The notes below the pieces were generated by a model that was not told the origin of the DNA, did not search any database, and was given only the letters and a program-made list of their open reading frames with translations. This document shows positions 31,513 through 41,500 of a stretch of DNA of 64,000 nucleotides, one piece after another (position 1 is the stretch's first letter; each line of letters opens with the position of its first letter). Location: assembly GCF_014230465.1 (NCBI RefSeq), contig NZ_JAAXCY010000009.1:186001-250000 (forward strand). The letters run 5' to 3'. Position numbers and translations under genes: made by a program. This DNA comes from Pseudomonas cremoris (GTDB lineage Bacteria > Pseudomonadota > Gammaproteobacteria > Pseudomonadales > Pseudomonadaceae).

Positions 31513-31630
31513 CCTTGGTTTGTACTGGTTTTCTTCTATTCTCTGCTCAAGGGATCTCTACAGGAGTCGCAGGATAGAGACAGCCTCGCCTTGCGTGAGG
31601 TTGAACACCGATCTACCGAGGGTCGCCGCC

Positions 31631-31960
31631 ATGTCGCGCAACCTCTGCCTCACCCGCCAGTGCCTGGGCCTGGTCACCCGTATCGAATGCTCCATTCGCC
31701 CTCTTGCGGGGGATACCGGGATGTGGACCTTGTTGTTTGCCGCCGGAATGACGGGCGAACAGCCTTCCACGATCAAGTCTCAAGGTCCGTTCCATGGGCC
31801 TTTCGTGGCCGAAACCATTCTTGAGTCCATCGTCGAAAGCCTGACGCTGCACGGCTATAAGCTGGCAGACGACCCGCAGATCTGGTGCCTGCACCTGCAG
31901 GCCCATCTGCGAGAGCTCAACAGTGGACGGGTGCATAGCCTCAGCGACACCCGTCACTGA
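31631..31960 (+). CDS. Conserved hypothetical protein (PA4575-like)
   Basis: This 109-residue protein starts MSRNLCLTRQCLGLVTRIEC. It contains several Cys and His residues and the block MWTLLFAAGMTGEQPSTI. I recognise it only as a small Pseudomonas hypothetical found after the Lon-like protease. The ATG at 31631 is chosen because the upstream part of the frame (from 31520) overlaps noncoding hairpin sequence. It ends 3 nt before the stop codon of the convergent lipoprotein gene. Confidence 0.7.
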   Translation: MSRNLCLTRQCLGLVTRIECSIRPLAGDTGMWTLLFAAGMTGEQPSTIKSQGPFHGPFVAETILESIVESLTLHGYKLADDPQIWCLHLQAHLRELNSGRVHSLSDTRH

Positions 31961-31963
31961 GGG

Positions 31964-33790
31964 TTATTTGGTTTCTGGCTTGTCCAGCTTGACCTCGAAA
32001 CCGTATTGCACGGTGTTCAGGTCGGTGCGCTGGTAGCTTTCCAGCGATGTCGGCTGACCGTAGAAATAATGCACATCAAACATCGCCGTGCCGTATTCCT
32101 CGGCGCGGTGACTTACGCCGAGGATTTCCTTGAGGTAGTTGCCACTGGCGTCCTTGGCGTAGAAGCGCCAGCTGTCGGACGGGAATTCTTTTTGGTCGAC
32201 GATCAACGCGTTGTCCTTGAGGGTCAGGCCCTTGGGCAGCTTGGTCACGTCAATCGTGGCTTTCTCGATATTGGCCAAAAACAGCGGAATCGAGCCCACC
32301 ACAAATGCCGGGTTTTCCGGGAACAGGTTCAGGTCGTAGGTGAGAGTGCCGCGCGCAGCATCCAGCTCGAACGCCTCGGCCGGTAGCTCAATGGGCTCGC
32401 CGCGTTCGCCTTTTTCGTCGGCGGTGAAGAAGGTGATGGGCTCTTCACTGCTGCTGCGTTCGTTGCCCACCAGGTCGTCATTGAAGGTGAACGGGTGGTC
32501 GAACACGATATGTGCAGCGCTGGCGTCTTCGGTGGACTGGCTGATGGTGACGCTGTTTTTCAGCTGGTCCTCGGTCATCGACGCGTCCTTGAGCCAGCTG
32601 GCGGCGCTGTCGTCGTACACGGTGACTGGCATCGGCAGGGCTTGCACGGTTTTCTGCAGGCTGTTTTTGTCGAAACGTTGTACGGGCAGGTCGAGGTCTT
32701 TGCGGGTGACCGTGGCCGTGGAGAAGTCGAGCACATCGACCTGCAGGTTATCGATCAAGCCATTGAAATAGACCTTGGCGTAATGGCTGCTCTGTTTATG
32801 TTCGAAGGCTTTTTGCTCGTCAGTGAGCTGTTTTTCGAACGCATCGGACCAGGTTTTCTGTTTTTGCATTTCGGCCAGTTGTTTCTCGTAGAACTCCACC
32901 TGCGCGGCATTCTCGTTGATCGAGCCTGAGCGCGTGAGGAATTGCCCCGTGCTGTCCCGTGCCTGTACCAGCAGCGGGTTGGGCGATTCGTCGCCGACCT
33001 CCGGCGCCAACGGTGCGCTGTTGGTCAGCTCGATTTCGGCGTAGTTCTTTTCCAGCAACAGCAGGTTGAGGGTGATCGTGCCCTCGGTACGTTTGTGGCC
33101 GACGTCTTTTTTCGACAGGTCAAACGTCAGCACTTTACCGGGCGCAACCACTTCAACCGCACCTTTGAGGCTGACGGGCTGTGGTTGGCTCTTGTTCTCT
33201 GTCTCGACGCCCTCGATGAATGGGTAGGTCACTGTCAGGTCGTCAGGGTTGGTCAGGTTGGAGCTGCTGGGGCTCAATTGGATGCCGGGATCGGTTTCCG
33301 ACCATTCGGGTTGGAAGGGAATGACCTTGTTGTTGCTCAAGGTGACCGACTGCCATTCCAGGACGTGGGGGAACGGGAATTGGTCAGGGGTGTTGAAGCT
33401 GAACGGGAAGACCGGCTGCAAATCCGTCAGGTAGTCGGAGTGGGAGGCTTTGCGCAGCACGAACAGGCCATTGACGTAGGTATCCACCAAGGCTTGGGGA
33501 GTGGGGTAATGCTTGAGCAGGGCCAAGGTGTCTTCGCCGTACTCGGCCTCGATGGGCTTGTCGGCGAGCTTGACCCGCGCGCGCTCCAGCAACAGCAACG
33601 AACCACCGAGGTCGGCGATGGCGTCGCGCAGTTTTGGGTCCTGGATGCTGTCCAGTGACTGTTCGAACTTTGCGGTTTTCTCTTCGAGGGTGACCTGCTT
33701 TTTCTGCTCGTCTTTGGGGGAGCAGCCGCTGGCCATCAGCAACGCCGCACACAGGCCGATACTGGCCAAAGGGGATCGCACATCCATCAT
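31964..33790 (-). CDS. Large predicted lipoprotein, conserved in Pseudomonas
   Basis: This 608-residue protein has a lipoprotein signal (lipobox ASGC near residue 23 of the chosen start), a coiled-coil stretch (DEQKKQVTLEEKTAKFEQ) and a long beta-rich remainder without a domain I can name. It should be anchored in the inner or outer membrane facing the periplasm. The start at 33790 (MMDVRSPLAS) follows AGGAAG with a 6-nt spacer; the frame opens 8 codons earlier without a ribosome site. Confidence 0.75.
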   Translation of the reverse strand: MMDVRSPLASIGLCAALLMASGCSPKDEQKKQVTLEEKTAKFEQSLDSIQDPKLRDAIADLGGSLLLLERARVKLADKPIEAEYGEDTLALLKHYPTPQALVDTYVNGLFVLRKASHSDYLTDLQPVFPFSFNTPDQFPFPHVLEWQSVTLSNNKVIPFQPEWSETDPGIQLSPSSSNLTNPDDLTVTYPFIEGVETENKSQPQPVSLKGAVEVVAPGKVLTFDLSKKDVGHKRTEGTITLNLLLLEKNYAEIELTNSAPLAPEVGDESPNPLLVQARDSTGQFLTRSGSINENAAQVEFYEKQLAEMQKQKTWSDAFEKQLTDEQKAFEHKQSSHYAKVYFNGLIDNLQVDVLDFSTATVTRKDLDLPVQRFDKNSLQKTVQALPMPVTVYDDSAASWLKDASMTEDQLKNSVTISQSTEDASAAHIVFDHPFTFNDDLVGNERSSSEEPITFFTADEKGERGEPIELPAEAFELDAARGTLTYDLNLFPENPAFVVGSIPLFLANIEKATIDVTKLPKGLTLKDNALIVDQKEFPSDSWRFYAKDASGNYLKEILGVSHRAEEYGTAMFDVHYFYGQPTSLESYQRTDLNTVQYGFEVKLDKPETK

Positions 33791-33952
33791 CTGAGTCTTC
33801 CTGTCCGACGTCATCGAGCCGAGTTGATGGGCTCGACACTAGCAGAAAAACGCTCTTACAGATGCCGCCTGGGTCAGTTTTCTCGCGGTTACAGCTGTTT
33901 GGTAGTGGCTGGTATACTCGCCGCCATTTTTAGCCTAGCTGTGTGAGATCCC

Positions 33953-34441
33953 ATGGAACGCTTTATCGAAAATACGATGTACGCCTCACGCTGGCTGTTG
34001 GCGCCTATCTACCTCGGGTTGTCCCTGGGCCTGCTGATCCTGGCGCTGAAGTTCTTCCAGGAAATCATCCATGTACTGCCCAACGTGTTCACCATGCTGG
34101 AGGCGGACGTCATCCTGTTGCTGCTGTCGCTGATCGACATGGCCCTGGTTGGCGGCTTGCTGGTGATGGTGATGATCTCCGGCTACGAGAACTTCGTCTC
34201 GCAACTGGATATCGATGACAACAAGGAAAAGCTCAACTGGCTGGGCACCATGGACTCTTCATCGCTGAAGATGAAGGTGGCGGCCTCCATCGTGGCGATT
34301 TCGTCCATCCATTTGCTGCGCATCTTCATGGACGCCAAGAACGTCGATCCACAGCACCTGATGTGGTACGTGATCATCCACATGACCTTCGTGGTCTCGG
34401 CGTTTGCCATGGGTTACCTGGACAAACTCACCAAGCACTGA
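33953..34441 (+). CDS. yqhA: UPF0114 (YqhA) family membrane protein
   Basis: This 162-residue inner-membrane protein has four hydrophobic helices. The family blocks [20 protein letters not shown] and [20 protein letters not shown], followed by [10 protein letters not shown], are near-invariant in UPF0114. Function is unknown. It is transcribed divergently from the large lipoprotein gene and ends 15 nt before the convergent glycosyltransferase stop. Confidence 0.93.
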   Translation: MERFIENTMYASRWLLAPIYLGLSLGLLILALKFFQEIIHVLPNVFTMLEADVILLLLSLIDMALVGGLLVMVMISGYENFVSQLDIDDNKEKLNWLGTMDSSSLKMKVAASIVAISSIHLLRIFMDAKNVDPQHLMWYVIIHMTFVVSAFAMGYLDKLTKH

Positions 34442-34456
34442 TGCCCCGCGCCAGCC

Positions 34457-35890
34457 TTATTGCTCAATGAAGTAGTAAGGCTGGCGGCTGATCGCCATCT
34501 CCTTGATCACCGTCACCTTCTCATCCAGCCCCTTGGTGTGATCCGTCAGCACAACGTTGCCGGGTTTGGCGGTGAGGAAAGCGCGCAACTCAGGCTCGGT
34601 TTGCAGGATCGGTACGTAGGCCTGCATGTAGAACACACCGGCTCCGGAAATACGTTCGTTGGGCTGGAACATCGCCACTTCTCGACCTTCTGCCTGCAGC
34701 GCCTGGAGTTGGCTGATCACCGGCACGAACGACTCGCGCTTGTCGGCCTTGGGGATAAACCAGAAAGCCGCGCCGAGGTAGCTGGCAAACAGCACGGTAA
34801 ATACCCCAGTAATCACCGGCCGGTGGTAGCGGTACAGGCCAGGCTTGCGATCCTTCAGCCATTGCAGCAACACGTAGGCATATTCCGCCGCCAGCACCGT
34901 GGCCGCTGGCGTGAGGGACATCAGGTAAACGGTACGTTTGCTGGAAGCCAGCGTCAGCAGGGTGAACTGCGCCACCAGCCACACACTGAAAAACAGGCGG
35001 TAGCGATTGCGCATCAAGCTTTTGCGGAAATGCCACAGGCCCAGGTACACCAGGATGTTCCACGGCAGGAACGCCTGGGGCAGCTTGGCGATGTAGTAGT
35101 AGAACGGCTCGTAATGACCGGCTTCGACAAACGAACCGCTGAAACGCCCGACGCTGTTGGTCCACAGCACTTCGCCGACAGCCTGCATACCGCCGCGCTG
35201 GAACAGGAAGCCCAGCCAGATCATCAGCGGCACCAGCGCCAACAGTGTGAACAGCCCAGGCTTGATCCAGTCAACGATGCGCAGGCGCTTGTCCATCACA
35301 CTGGTCACGGCCAGGTACACAAAAATCACAATGCCCGGCATCGCCAGCCCCAGCACCCCTTTGCTCAGGGTGGCGATCACCATACCGACGGTAAACAGCG
35401 CCCAAGCCCAGGTGCTGGAGCCTTGGCGCTCCGGACGCATGACTTGGTAGAACGCCAGCAGCGCCGTGGTCACGCCAAGGGTCAGCAATGCGTCTTCACC
35501 CACACCGCGCACATTGCCCCAGAAACTGGCCATGGTCGCCAGGATCAACGCGGCGCCGAACGCCAGGTTCTTTGGCCGGCCGAATTGACGCAGCATCCCG
35601 TAGAACAGCATCACGCTGAACAACCCGGCAAACGCCGAGGCCAGGCGCACGGCCCAAGTAGTGCCGCCAAACAGGCGAATCGCACCGGCGTCGAGCCATA
35701 GGCTCAGAGGCGGTTTTTCCAGGAAGGGTTCGCGAAACAGGCGCGGCACCACCCAATCGTTGTCCAAGTGCATGGCCATGGCTATCCCGGCAACGCGGGC
35801 TTCGGTGGAACCTTGCAGCTCATGTCTGCCCAGGGCGAAGAAGAACAGCAAACCTACAAGCAGCAACAGCAAAGGAACGGGACGCGTCAT
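34457..35890 (-). CDS. ArnT-like/GT39-family membrane glycosyltransferase
   Basis: This 477-residue protein has about 11-13 membrane helices and the GT-C fold hallmarks. An acidic periplasmic loop follows helix 1 (GSTEARVAGIAMAMHLDNDW) and is followed by VVPRLFREPFLEKPPLSLWL, typical of ArnT/PMT enzymes that use polyprenyl-phosphate sugars. It is shorter than E. coli ArnT (550 residues) and is not in an arn operon, so lipid A aminoarabinosylation should not be assumed. Acceptor and donor are unknown. Confidence 0.85.
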   Translation of the reverse strand: MTRPVPLLLLLVGLLFFFALGRHELQGSTEARVAGIAMAMHLDNDWVVPRLFREPFLEKPPLSLWLDAGAIRLFGGTTWAVRLASAFAGLFSVMLFYGMLRQFGRPKNLAFGAALILATMASFWGNVRGVGEDALLTLGVTTALLAFYQVMRPERQGSSTWAWALFTVGMVIATLSKGVLGLAMPGIVIFVYLAVTSVMDKRLRIVDWIKPGLFTLLALVPLMIWLGFLFQRGGMQAVGEVLWTNSVGRFSGSFVEAGHYEPFYYYIAKLPQAFLPWNILVYLGLWHFRKSLMRNRYRLFFSVWLVAQFTLLTLASSKRTVYLMSLTPAATVLAAEYAYVLLQWLKDRKPGLYRYHRPVITGVFTVLFASYLGAAFWFIPKADKRESFVPVISQLQALQAEGREVAMFQPNERISGAGVFYMQAYVPILQTEPELRAFLTAKPGNVVLTDHTKGLDEKVTVIKEMAISRQPYYFIEQ

Positions 35891-36091
35891 GGGTTCAAGC
35901 TACCGGGGCAGGGGACCGTTCGGGGGGAGCGGTCATTGCAATTGGCTAGTATCTGTCGGGGATTCTGAATATTTCGTGAACGAGGCGGGTATTTCTTAGG
36001 GGTAAACCTTAAAAAGCCGAGCCACTGAATGTGCCTCGGCCGTTTCTGTTACTGGATTATTTGCAAATCTTGGATGACAGCCCAAAACAAC

Positions 36092-36116
36092 AAAACCCGC
36101 ATCAAGCGGGCTTTTT
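36092..36116 (-). terminator. Hairpin terminator downstream of the HEPN gene
   Basis: A CCCGC/GCGGG stem with a 5-nt loop is flanked by AAAA on one side and CTTTTT on the other, so it can act in both directions. Its most likely client is the - strand HEPN gene ending at 36162. Confidence 0.7.
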
Positions 36117-36161
36117 CGATATTCAATCAGGTGGCGCCTTCAATCGGCTGACGCGGCCGTT

Positions 36162-36809
36162 TCAACTCACCACCGGATAACACGCATCGCCCCACAGGGT
36201 TTCAGGGTTATCCAGCATCAGCAAAATAATCACCGGTACCAACTTGCCGAGCAGGTTCGAGCAATCGCGCAGCTGGTCCCGGTTCACGCTGCTGTTCCAG
36301 GTGGCGCCGCCATGCATCAGTTGGTTGCGCAAGGTGTAGATCCGATTGAACAACACGCCGAGCACCGCAGGTGTGTTGCGGTTCGCCAGGGCTTGCTGCG
36401 CGGCTCGACGGCCACTGGCAAAACGCTCGGTCCATTGCGCCTCGCTGATCTTGCCGTTCTGGTGATCCCAAAAGCTCTGGAATACGTAAGGGTTGTCCAG
36501 CAGCGCACGAATGCTGCCGGAAAACTCGGACCACACCAGGTTTTCGATCAGGTTGCCTGTGTCCAGCGTGCAGAGTTTGTCCAGGAAGGCCTTGAACGTG
36601 GACTGTTCCGAAAGGCGGTATTGCTCATCGATATCGGTGGCATATGCAGAGTTGAAGGCAATCCACAGGAAGATAAAGCGTCCATCGACATCAACGGCTT
36701 GCTCGGCGCGATTGAGCCAACTCAAGGCGCGGTGCACGCGCAGAGTGAGGTTGGGATGGTGACCTTCACGTTCCTGACGATGACGGGCCTTGAGTGCTTG
36801 ATGGTCCAT
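36162..36809 (-). CDS. HEPN-domain protein (putative RNase-fold), divergent from the nuclease-helicase module
   Basis: This 215-residue, mostly helical protein has the HEPN signature near its C-terminal third: LRNQLMHGG fits R-N-x3-H (RX4-6H), the catalytic motif of many HEPN ribonucleases. The helix FIFLWIAFNSAYATDI is typical of Apea-like HEPN proteins. The start MDHQALKARHRQ at 36809 has AAGGA about 9 nt upstream. It shares its upstream region with the next + strand gene, where a candidate WYL-repressor site lies. Toxin or effector function is inference. Confidence 0.72.
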   Translation of the reverse strand: MDHQALKARHRQEREGHHPNLTLRVHRALSWLNRAEQAVDVDGRFIFLWIAFNSAYATDIDEQYRLSEQSTFKAFLDKLCTLDTGNLIENLVWSEFSGSIRALLDNPYVFQSFWDHQNGKISEAQWTERFASGRRAAQQALANRNTPAVLGVLFNRIYTLRNQLMHGGATWNSSVNRDQLRDCSNLLGKLVPVIILLMLDNPETLWGDACYPVVS

Positions 36810-36943
36810 GAGCGATCGATCCTTGAGTGCGGGGGGCAATATGCATCGCCACGACGTATGTCTGAAAACTTTACGGGTATTGGCGGCAAACTCAGCGCGG
36901 TGTGCAAAGCACCTGGCCAGGGCTTTGGAACCTGCTCTATTTG

Positions 36944-36959
36944 TTTACCTGTATGTACA
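36944..36959. promoter_or_regulatory. Candidate WYL-repressor site in the divergent promoter
   Basis: TTTACCTGTAT at 36944-36954 recurs exactly upstream of the WYL gene (43385-43395). Here it runs into TGTA-TG-TACA, a short perfect dyad. It lies 135 nt from the HEPN start and 86 nt from the 37030 start. Operator function is inferred from sharing and position. Confidence 0.5.
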
Positions 36960-37029
36960 CACAACGTGGACGTAGCGTGTTGTTTTGCATAGGGTATGGC
37001 CATTCGATATTACCCGCAAGGCGGTCTGC

Positions 37030-38490
37030 ATGAAGCGTGAACAGTTCCTGGTGCAACCTGAAGTCGAGGCCTTTATCGCTTGGTTGCAAGAACATTTGCC
37101 GACGTTCACCTTTAATCTGCGCTTCAAGGCCAGTAACGCTGTACCCGGCGGATTGAGCGAGGACGTCCAGGGTTTTGAGCAATTGATCAAGCACTATCGC
37201 TGGAACGCGAGTTGGCGCGACACCCACCAAAATGCCGTCGACTCACAGACTTGGGCGCAGACCCAGCGCTCCCTCGGGCAACTTCGCGAGTGGCTTGCCA
37301 GTGCAGTGCGTGCCGGGGATGAAGAACAAGCCTTGCAGGCGTGCCTTCAAGTGCTGCGCTGGGGCGGTGTGAGTGGGGCGGTTCTGTTTCTGAATCGGCT
37401 GGCGGCCAACGGCAAACTAACCGCGTATTTGCGCGAGATGGCCGGGCTCATGGCGCTGGATGGCGACAATGATCTGGATGAGCTCAACGACAGCAGCGTG
37501 CAGCGTTTTGATGCGGGCCTGACCAAGATTCACGCGCTGCTGGATACCTCCGGTTCACCGATTTACGACAGCCGTGTCGGTGCCGCGATGGGCATGCTCT
37601 ATTCACTGTTTCGCCAGCAATGGGCGGGTGGCGGCAAGCCCTTGCTGGTGTTCCCGTCCGGGCGCGCCCGTGGCAGCCAGCTACGCAACCCCGGCGACTT
37701 TATCAACGGCCTGACGGCGCCACAGTTTTCATCCATCAGCTATCCGGCCTGGGCCCGTTCGCAAGTGCGCTTGGGCTGGATGGTTCGCGCGCTGCTTGAA
37801 CGCACGGGTTGGTTCGCCGAGCACGGTACGTTGCCCGCCCGCTGCCACGTGTTCGAAGCCAGCCTGTTTATTCTCGGTTACGACCTGCGCTGTTTTGGCG
37901 TGGCACCGAAAGCTGCGGTGAATGACGAGCAAGACGAGCAGGGCGACGAACCAGGCAGCACGGGCTGGGTGCCTACCGGGCATACGTTCAACCACGTCAT
38001 CAACGATTACCTGGAGTATCGCCGCCAGGGTGGGGAGCCGGATGACGCACCCTTCATCGACTGGCTGTCGACGCACCGCCCGATCTCGCGCTCGACCGCC
38101 AAGAGCTATTGCTTTGCGTTTTCCATGCAGGAGTTTGCCCTGTTCGATTGCTCGCTCGAAGCACTTGAGCGCATCGCGGCTGGTGGCCGGGATGGCTTGT
38201 GCGCTGTGCGGGGGAGTGAGGTACTGGAACCGTTCACGCTGGGAGACGAGCGCCATCACGTTTGCCTGGTAGACGTGTTGATCACGGGGCGGGCTTACCA
38301 GCGTGAGACAAGCGTCGACGCGCGAGTCGCGTCGATCGTGAACGCCGGGCACGCAGGCAAACCAGGCAGCGCTAAAACCTTGATGGCCGTGGGGCGCAAC
38401 GTCGGCAAGCACTTCGGGTTGCTAGACGACGATCACCTGCCAACACCGCTCTTCGAGCAGTTTTTCCGCGATTGCGACCTCGACGCCTGA
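37030..38490 (+). CDS. Unknown protein, first gene of the WYL-associated operon
   Basis: This 486-residue soluble protein (MKREQFLVQPEVEAFIAWLQ...) has no membrane segment or signal peptide. I do not recognise a named domain. Visible features are a helical N-terminal half, an acidic DEQDEQGDE linker near residue 300, and a C-terminal half with VCLVDVLITGRAYQRETSVDARVASI. It is followed after 63 nt by the nuclease-helicase gene in the same direction, so they are probably co-expressed. A nucleic-acid-processing partner role is possible but unsupported by motif. The in-frame extension to 36985 lacks a ribosome site and was not used. Confidence 0.7.
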   Translation: MKREQFLVQPEVEAFIAWLQEHLPTFTFNLRFKASNAVPGGLSEDVQGFEQLIKHYRWNASWRDTHQNAVDSQTWAQTQRSLGQLREWLASAVRAGDEEQALQACLQVLRWGGVSGAVLFLNRLAANGKLTAYLREMAGLMALDGDNDLDELNDSSVQRFDAGLTKIHALLDTSGSPIYDSRVGAAMGMLYSLFRQQWAGGGKPLLVFPSGRARGSQLRNPGDFINGLTAPQFSSISYPAWARSQVRLGWMVRALLERTGWFAEHGTLPARCHVFEASLFILGYDLRCFGVAPKAAVNDEQDEQGDEPGSTGWVPTGHTFNHVINDYLEYRRQGGEPDDAPFIDWLSTHRPISRSTAKSYCFAFSMQEFALFDCSLEALERIAAGGRDGLCAVRGSEVLEPFTLGDERHHVCLVDVLITGRAYQRETSVDARVASIVNAGHAGKPGSAKTLMAVGRNVGKHFGLLDDDHLPTPLFEQFFRDCDLDA

Positions 38491-38553
38491 CCCTCATTCG
38501 CCAGTCTATCGACGTGCAGCGGTCCCGGGCACGCCACAGGAATAAGCACGACC

Positions 38554-41500
38554 ATGCAAACCCGAAATGGCACCCGGTTGTACTCGGCCTCCGACCTTTG
38601 CGGCTTTCTTGAATGCCAGCACCTCACGGCGCTGGACCTTGAGCACTTGGTCACCCCGATGCCAAAGGCGGCCGACAGCGAGCAAAATCGCCTGATCCAG
38701 GACAAGGGATTGGCCCATGAGGCGGCCTTTTTCCAGCGGCTTAAAAGCGAGTACGCCAACGTCATCGACATTGCCGAGGGCAATCCGAGTTTCGAGCGTC
38801 GTGTGGAACTGACGATTGAGGCCATGCACGCCGGCGCCGATATCATCTTCCAGGCGTCGCTGCAGGACGGTGCGTTGATCGGGCATGCCGATTTCCTGCG
38901 CAAAGTGCCGCGTGCATCAACACTCGGCGCATTCAGCTATGAGGTCATCGACACCAAGCTGGCCAAGACCGCCAAGGCCAAGTTCCTGGTGCAAACTGCG
39001 CTCTATTCGCGCTTGCTGGTGCCGATCCAGGGTGTGCAGCCGCAGTTCATGTACGTGGTGCTCGGCGATGCGGCGCGTACCGAGCAGGCATTCCGGGTGG
39101 CGGACTACGCCGATTACCTGGAGCAGGTACTGCAACGATTCGACGCGTTTACACGCCACGCCGAGCCGCCGGCCACTTACCCCGAACCGTGTGGGCATTG
39201 TGGCTTTTGCGGATGGCGCGAGCGCTGTGACGAGCAACGCCAACGGGACGACCACCTCTCGGCCGTCGCGGGTATCAGCCGTTCGCAAATCAACAAGCTA
39301 CGCAGTGCCGGTGTAAGCACTTTGCGCCAGTTGGCACAGAGCGACGACGCCTTGCGCGTACCGAAATTGCAGTGGGAGTCATTGCATAAACTGCGTCATC
39401 AGGCGCGTTTGCAGTTCCAGGGACGCGCCAGTGACGAGCCTTTGTTCGAACGGCTGCCGGTCGTGGGGGACCGTCGCGGTTTCAATCGGATGCCGCGTGC
39501 GGCCGAGGGGGATCTGTTTTTTGACATGGAAGGCAACCCGCTGGAAGAAGGTGGGCTGGAATACCTGTTCGGCCTGTATATCGATGAGGGGAGCATGCCC
39601 GTCTTTCTGCCGTTCTGGGCTCACAGCCGGGATGAGGAGAAAGTCGCGTTCGAGTGTTTCATCGATTGGGTGGTTGCCCACCTCAAGCGTTACCCCGACG
39701 CTCATATCTACCACTACGCCAGCTACGAAGAGACGGCGATCAAGCGCCTGATGAGCCAGCACGGTACCCGCGAAGCCCAAGTGGACGGGTTACTGCGCAG
39801 CGGCAAGCTGGTCGATTTATACAAGGTGGTGCGCGAGGCCATCCGGGTGTCGCAGCCCAGCTATTCGATCAAGCATATCGAGCGTTTCTACATGGAGCAG
39901 CGCGACGGCGACGTCACCAACGCCGGCGCCAGCATCGTGTTTTATGAACGCTGGAAAGAGACCGGCGACATGGCACTGCTGGAGCAGATCGAGCGCTACA
40001 ACGAAGACGATGTGCGCTCTACCTTCCTGTTGCGCAATTGGTTGCTCAGCATCAAGCCGGCAGCAGCAGGTGATTTCGTCTCGCCTGAACCGGCGAGTGA
40101 ACGGGCCGTAGCCGAGCAGACCGACCTGGAGGTGCGCCTGGAGCGATACCGCCAAACCTTGCTTGACGGGCTGCGCGCCGAAGACCCGGTGCGCTTGCTG
40201 ACTTTCCAATTGCTCGATTTTCACCGTCGCGCCGACAAGCCCACGTGGTGGCAAATGTTCAGCCGCCAGGACATGAGCACCGGGGAACTGCTGGAGGACA
40301 TCGAAAGCCTAGCGGGGCTGACGCGCACGCACACCCCGCGGGAACCGATCAACCGGTCCTTTTTATACGAGTACCGTTTCGAGCCCCAGGAAACCAAATT
40401 GCGCAGCGGCTCCACGGTGGTCATTGCCGATTCCCTGGCCCGCATTGAGTTGCATCACCTGGACCCTGACCAGTGCCTGGCAACGTTCAAGGCCACGGAA
40501 CGAAATGCGCCGCCGGATAGGTTCGACGCAATCCCCGGCCCGCCGATCCCCACAGACGCCTTGCGCGAAGCGTTGTTTCGTTATGCCGACAGCGTGCTAG
40601 CCGGCCAGCGGCGTTTCGAGGCGGTGAGCGATTTTCTGCACCGACGCGCCCCACGACTCAAGGGCGGCAAACCGGGCGCCGCGCTGCTTGATCCGGCCAT
40701 GGCACCGCTGGAAGCCATCAAGCACGCCGTGCGCAATCTTGATAACAGCGTGCTGTTTATCCAAGGCCCGCCGGGTACCGGCAAGACCTACACCGGCTCC
40801 CACGTCATCGTCGACCTGCTCAAGGCGGGCAAGCGCATTGGCGTGACCTCCAACTCGCACCATGCCATCAATAACCTGCTGGCGGCGGTTGAGGCACGCG
40901 CCCTGGAAGATGGATTCACCTTCACCGGCTTGAAGAAGTCTTCGGACGGAGAGGGCAATGAATTCAATGGCCGCTGCATTCGCTCCATCAGTGACAAAAG
41001 GTCTTTCCTCATGGCCTGGGGGCCGTCGACCGATTTGATCGCCGGCACCGCCTGGATACTCTCGGACGAGACCTTCACTGAACAGTTGGACTACCTCTTC
41101 ATCGACGAGGCGGGACAAGTCAGCGTGGCAAACCTGGTGACCATGGGCATGGCGGCGCGCAACATCGTATTGATGGGTGACCAGATGCAGTTGTCGCAGC
41201 CGGTGCAGGGCGTGCATCCAGCGCGCTCCGGGGACTCGATCCTGGACTACCTGCTCGACGGCACGCCGACCATTGCGGCCGATCGCGGTGTGTTCCTTGC
41301 GCGAACCTGGCGGATGCACCCACAGGTGTGTTCGTTTATTTCCCAGGCGGTCTACGAGGGGCAGTTGTCTTCCGCGCCCGGCACCGAACGACGGGTGTTA
41401 TTGCTCGATGGCCAACAGCCGGAGATCCCGAGCAGCGGCCTGATGTTTTGCCCGGTGCAGCACGACGGCAATAGCCAGAGTTCGGGCGAAGAGGCAGCGA

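Noticed and set aside
34460..35701. 413-codon + strand frame opposite the glycosyltransferase
   Set aside because: Its composition (His, Gln, Arg-rich) is that of an antisense shadow; the membrane protein on - is clear.
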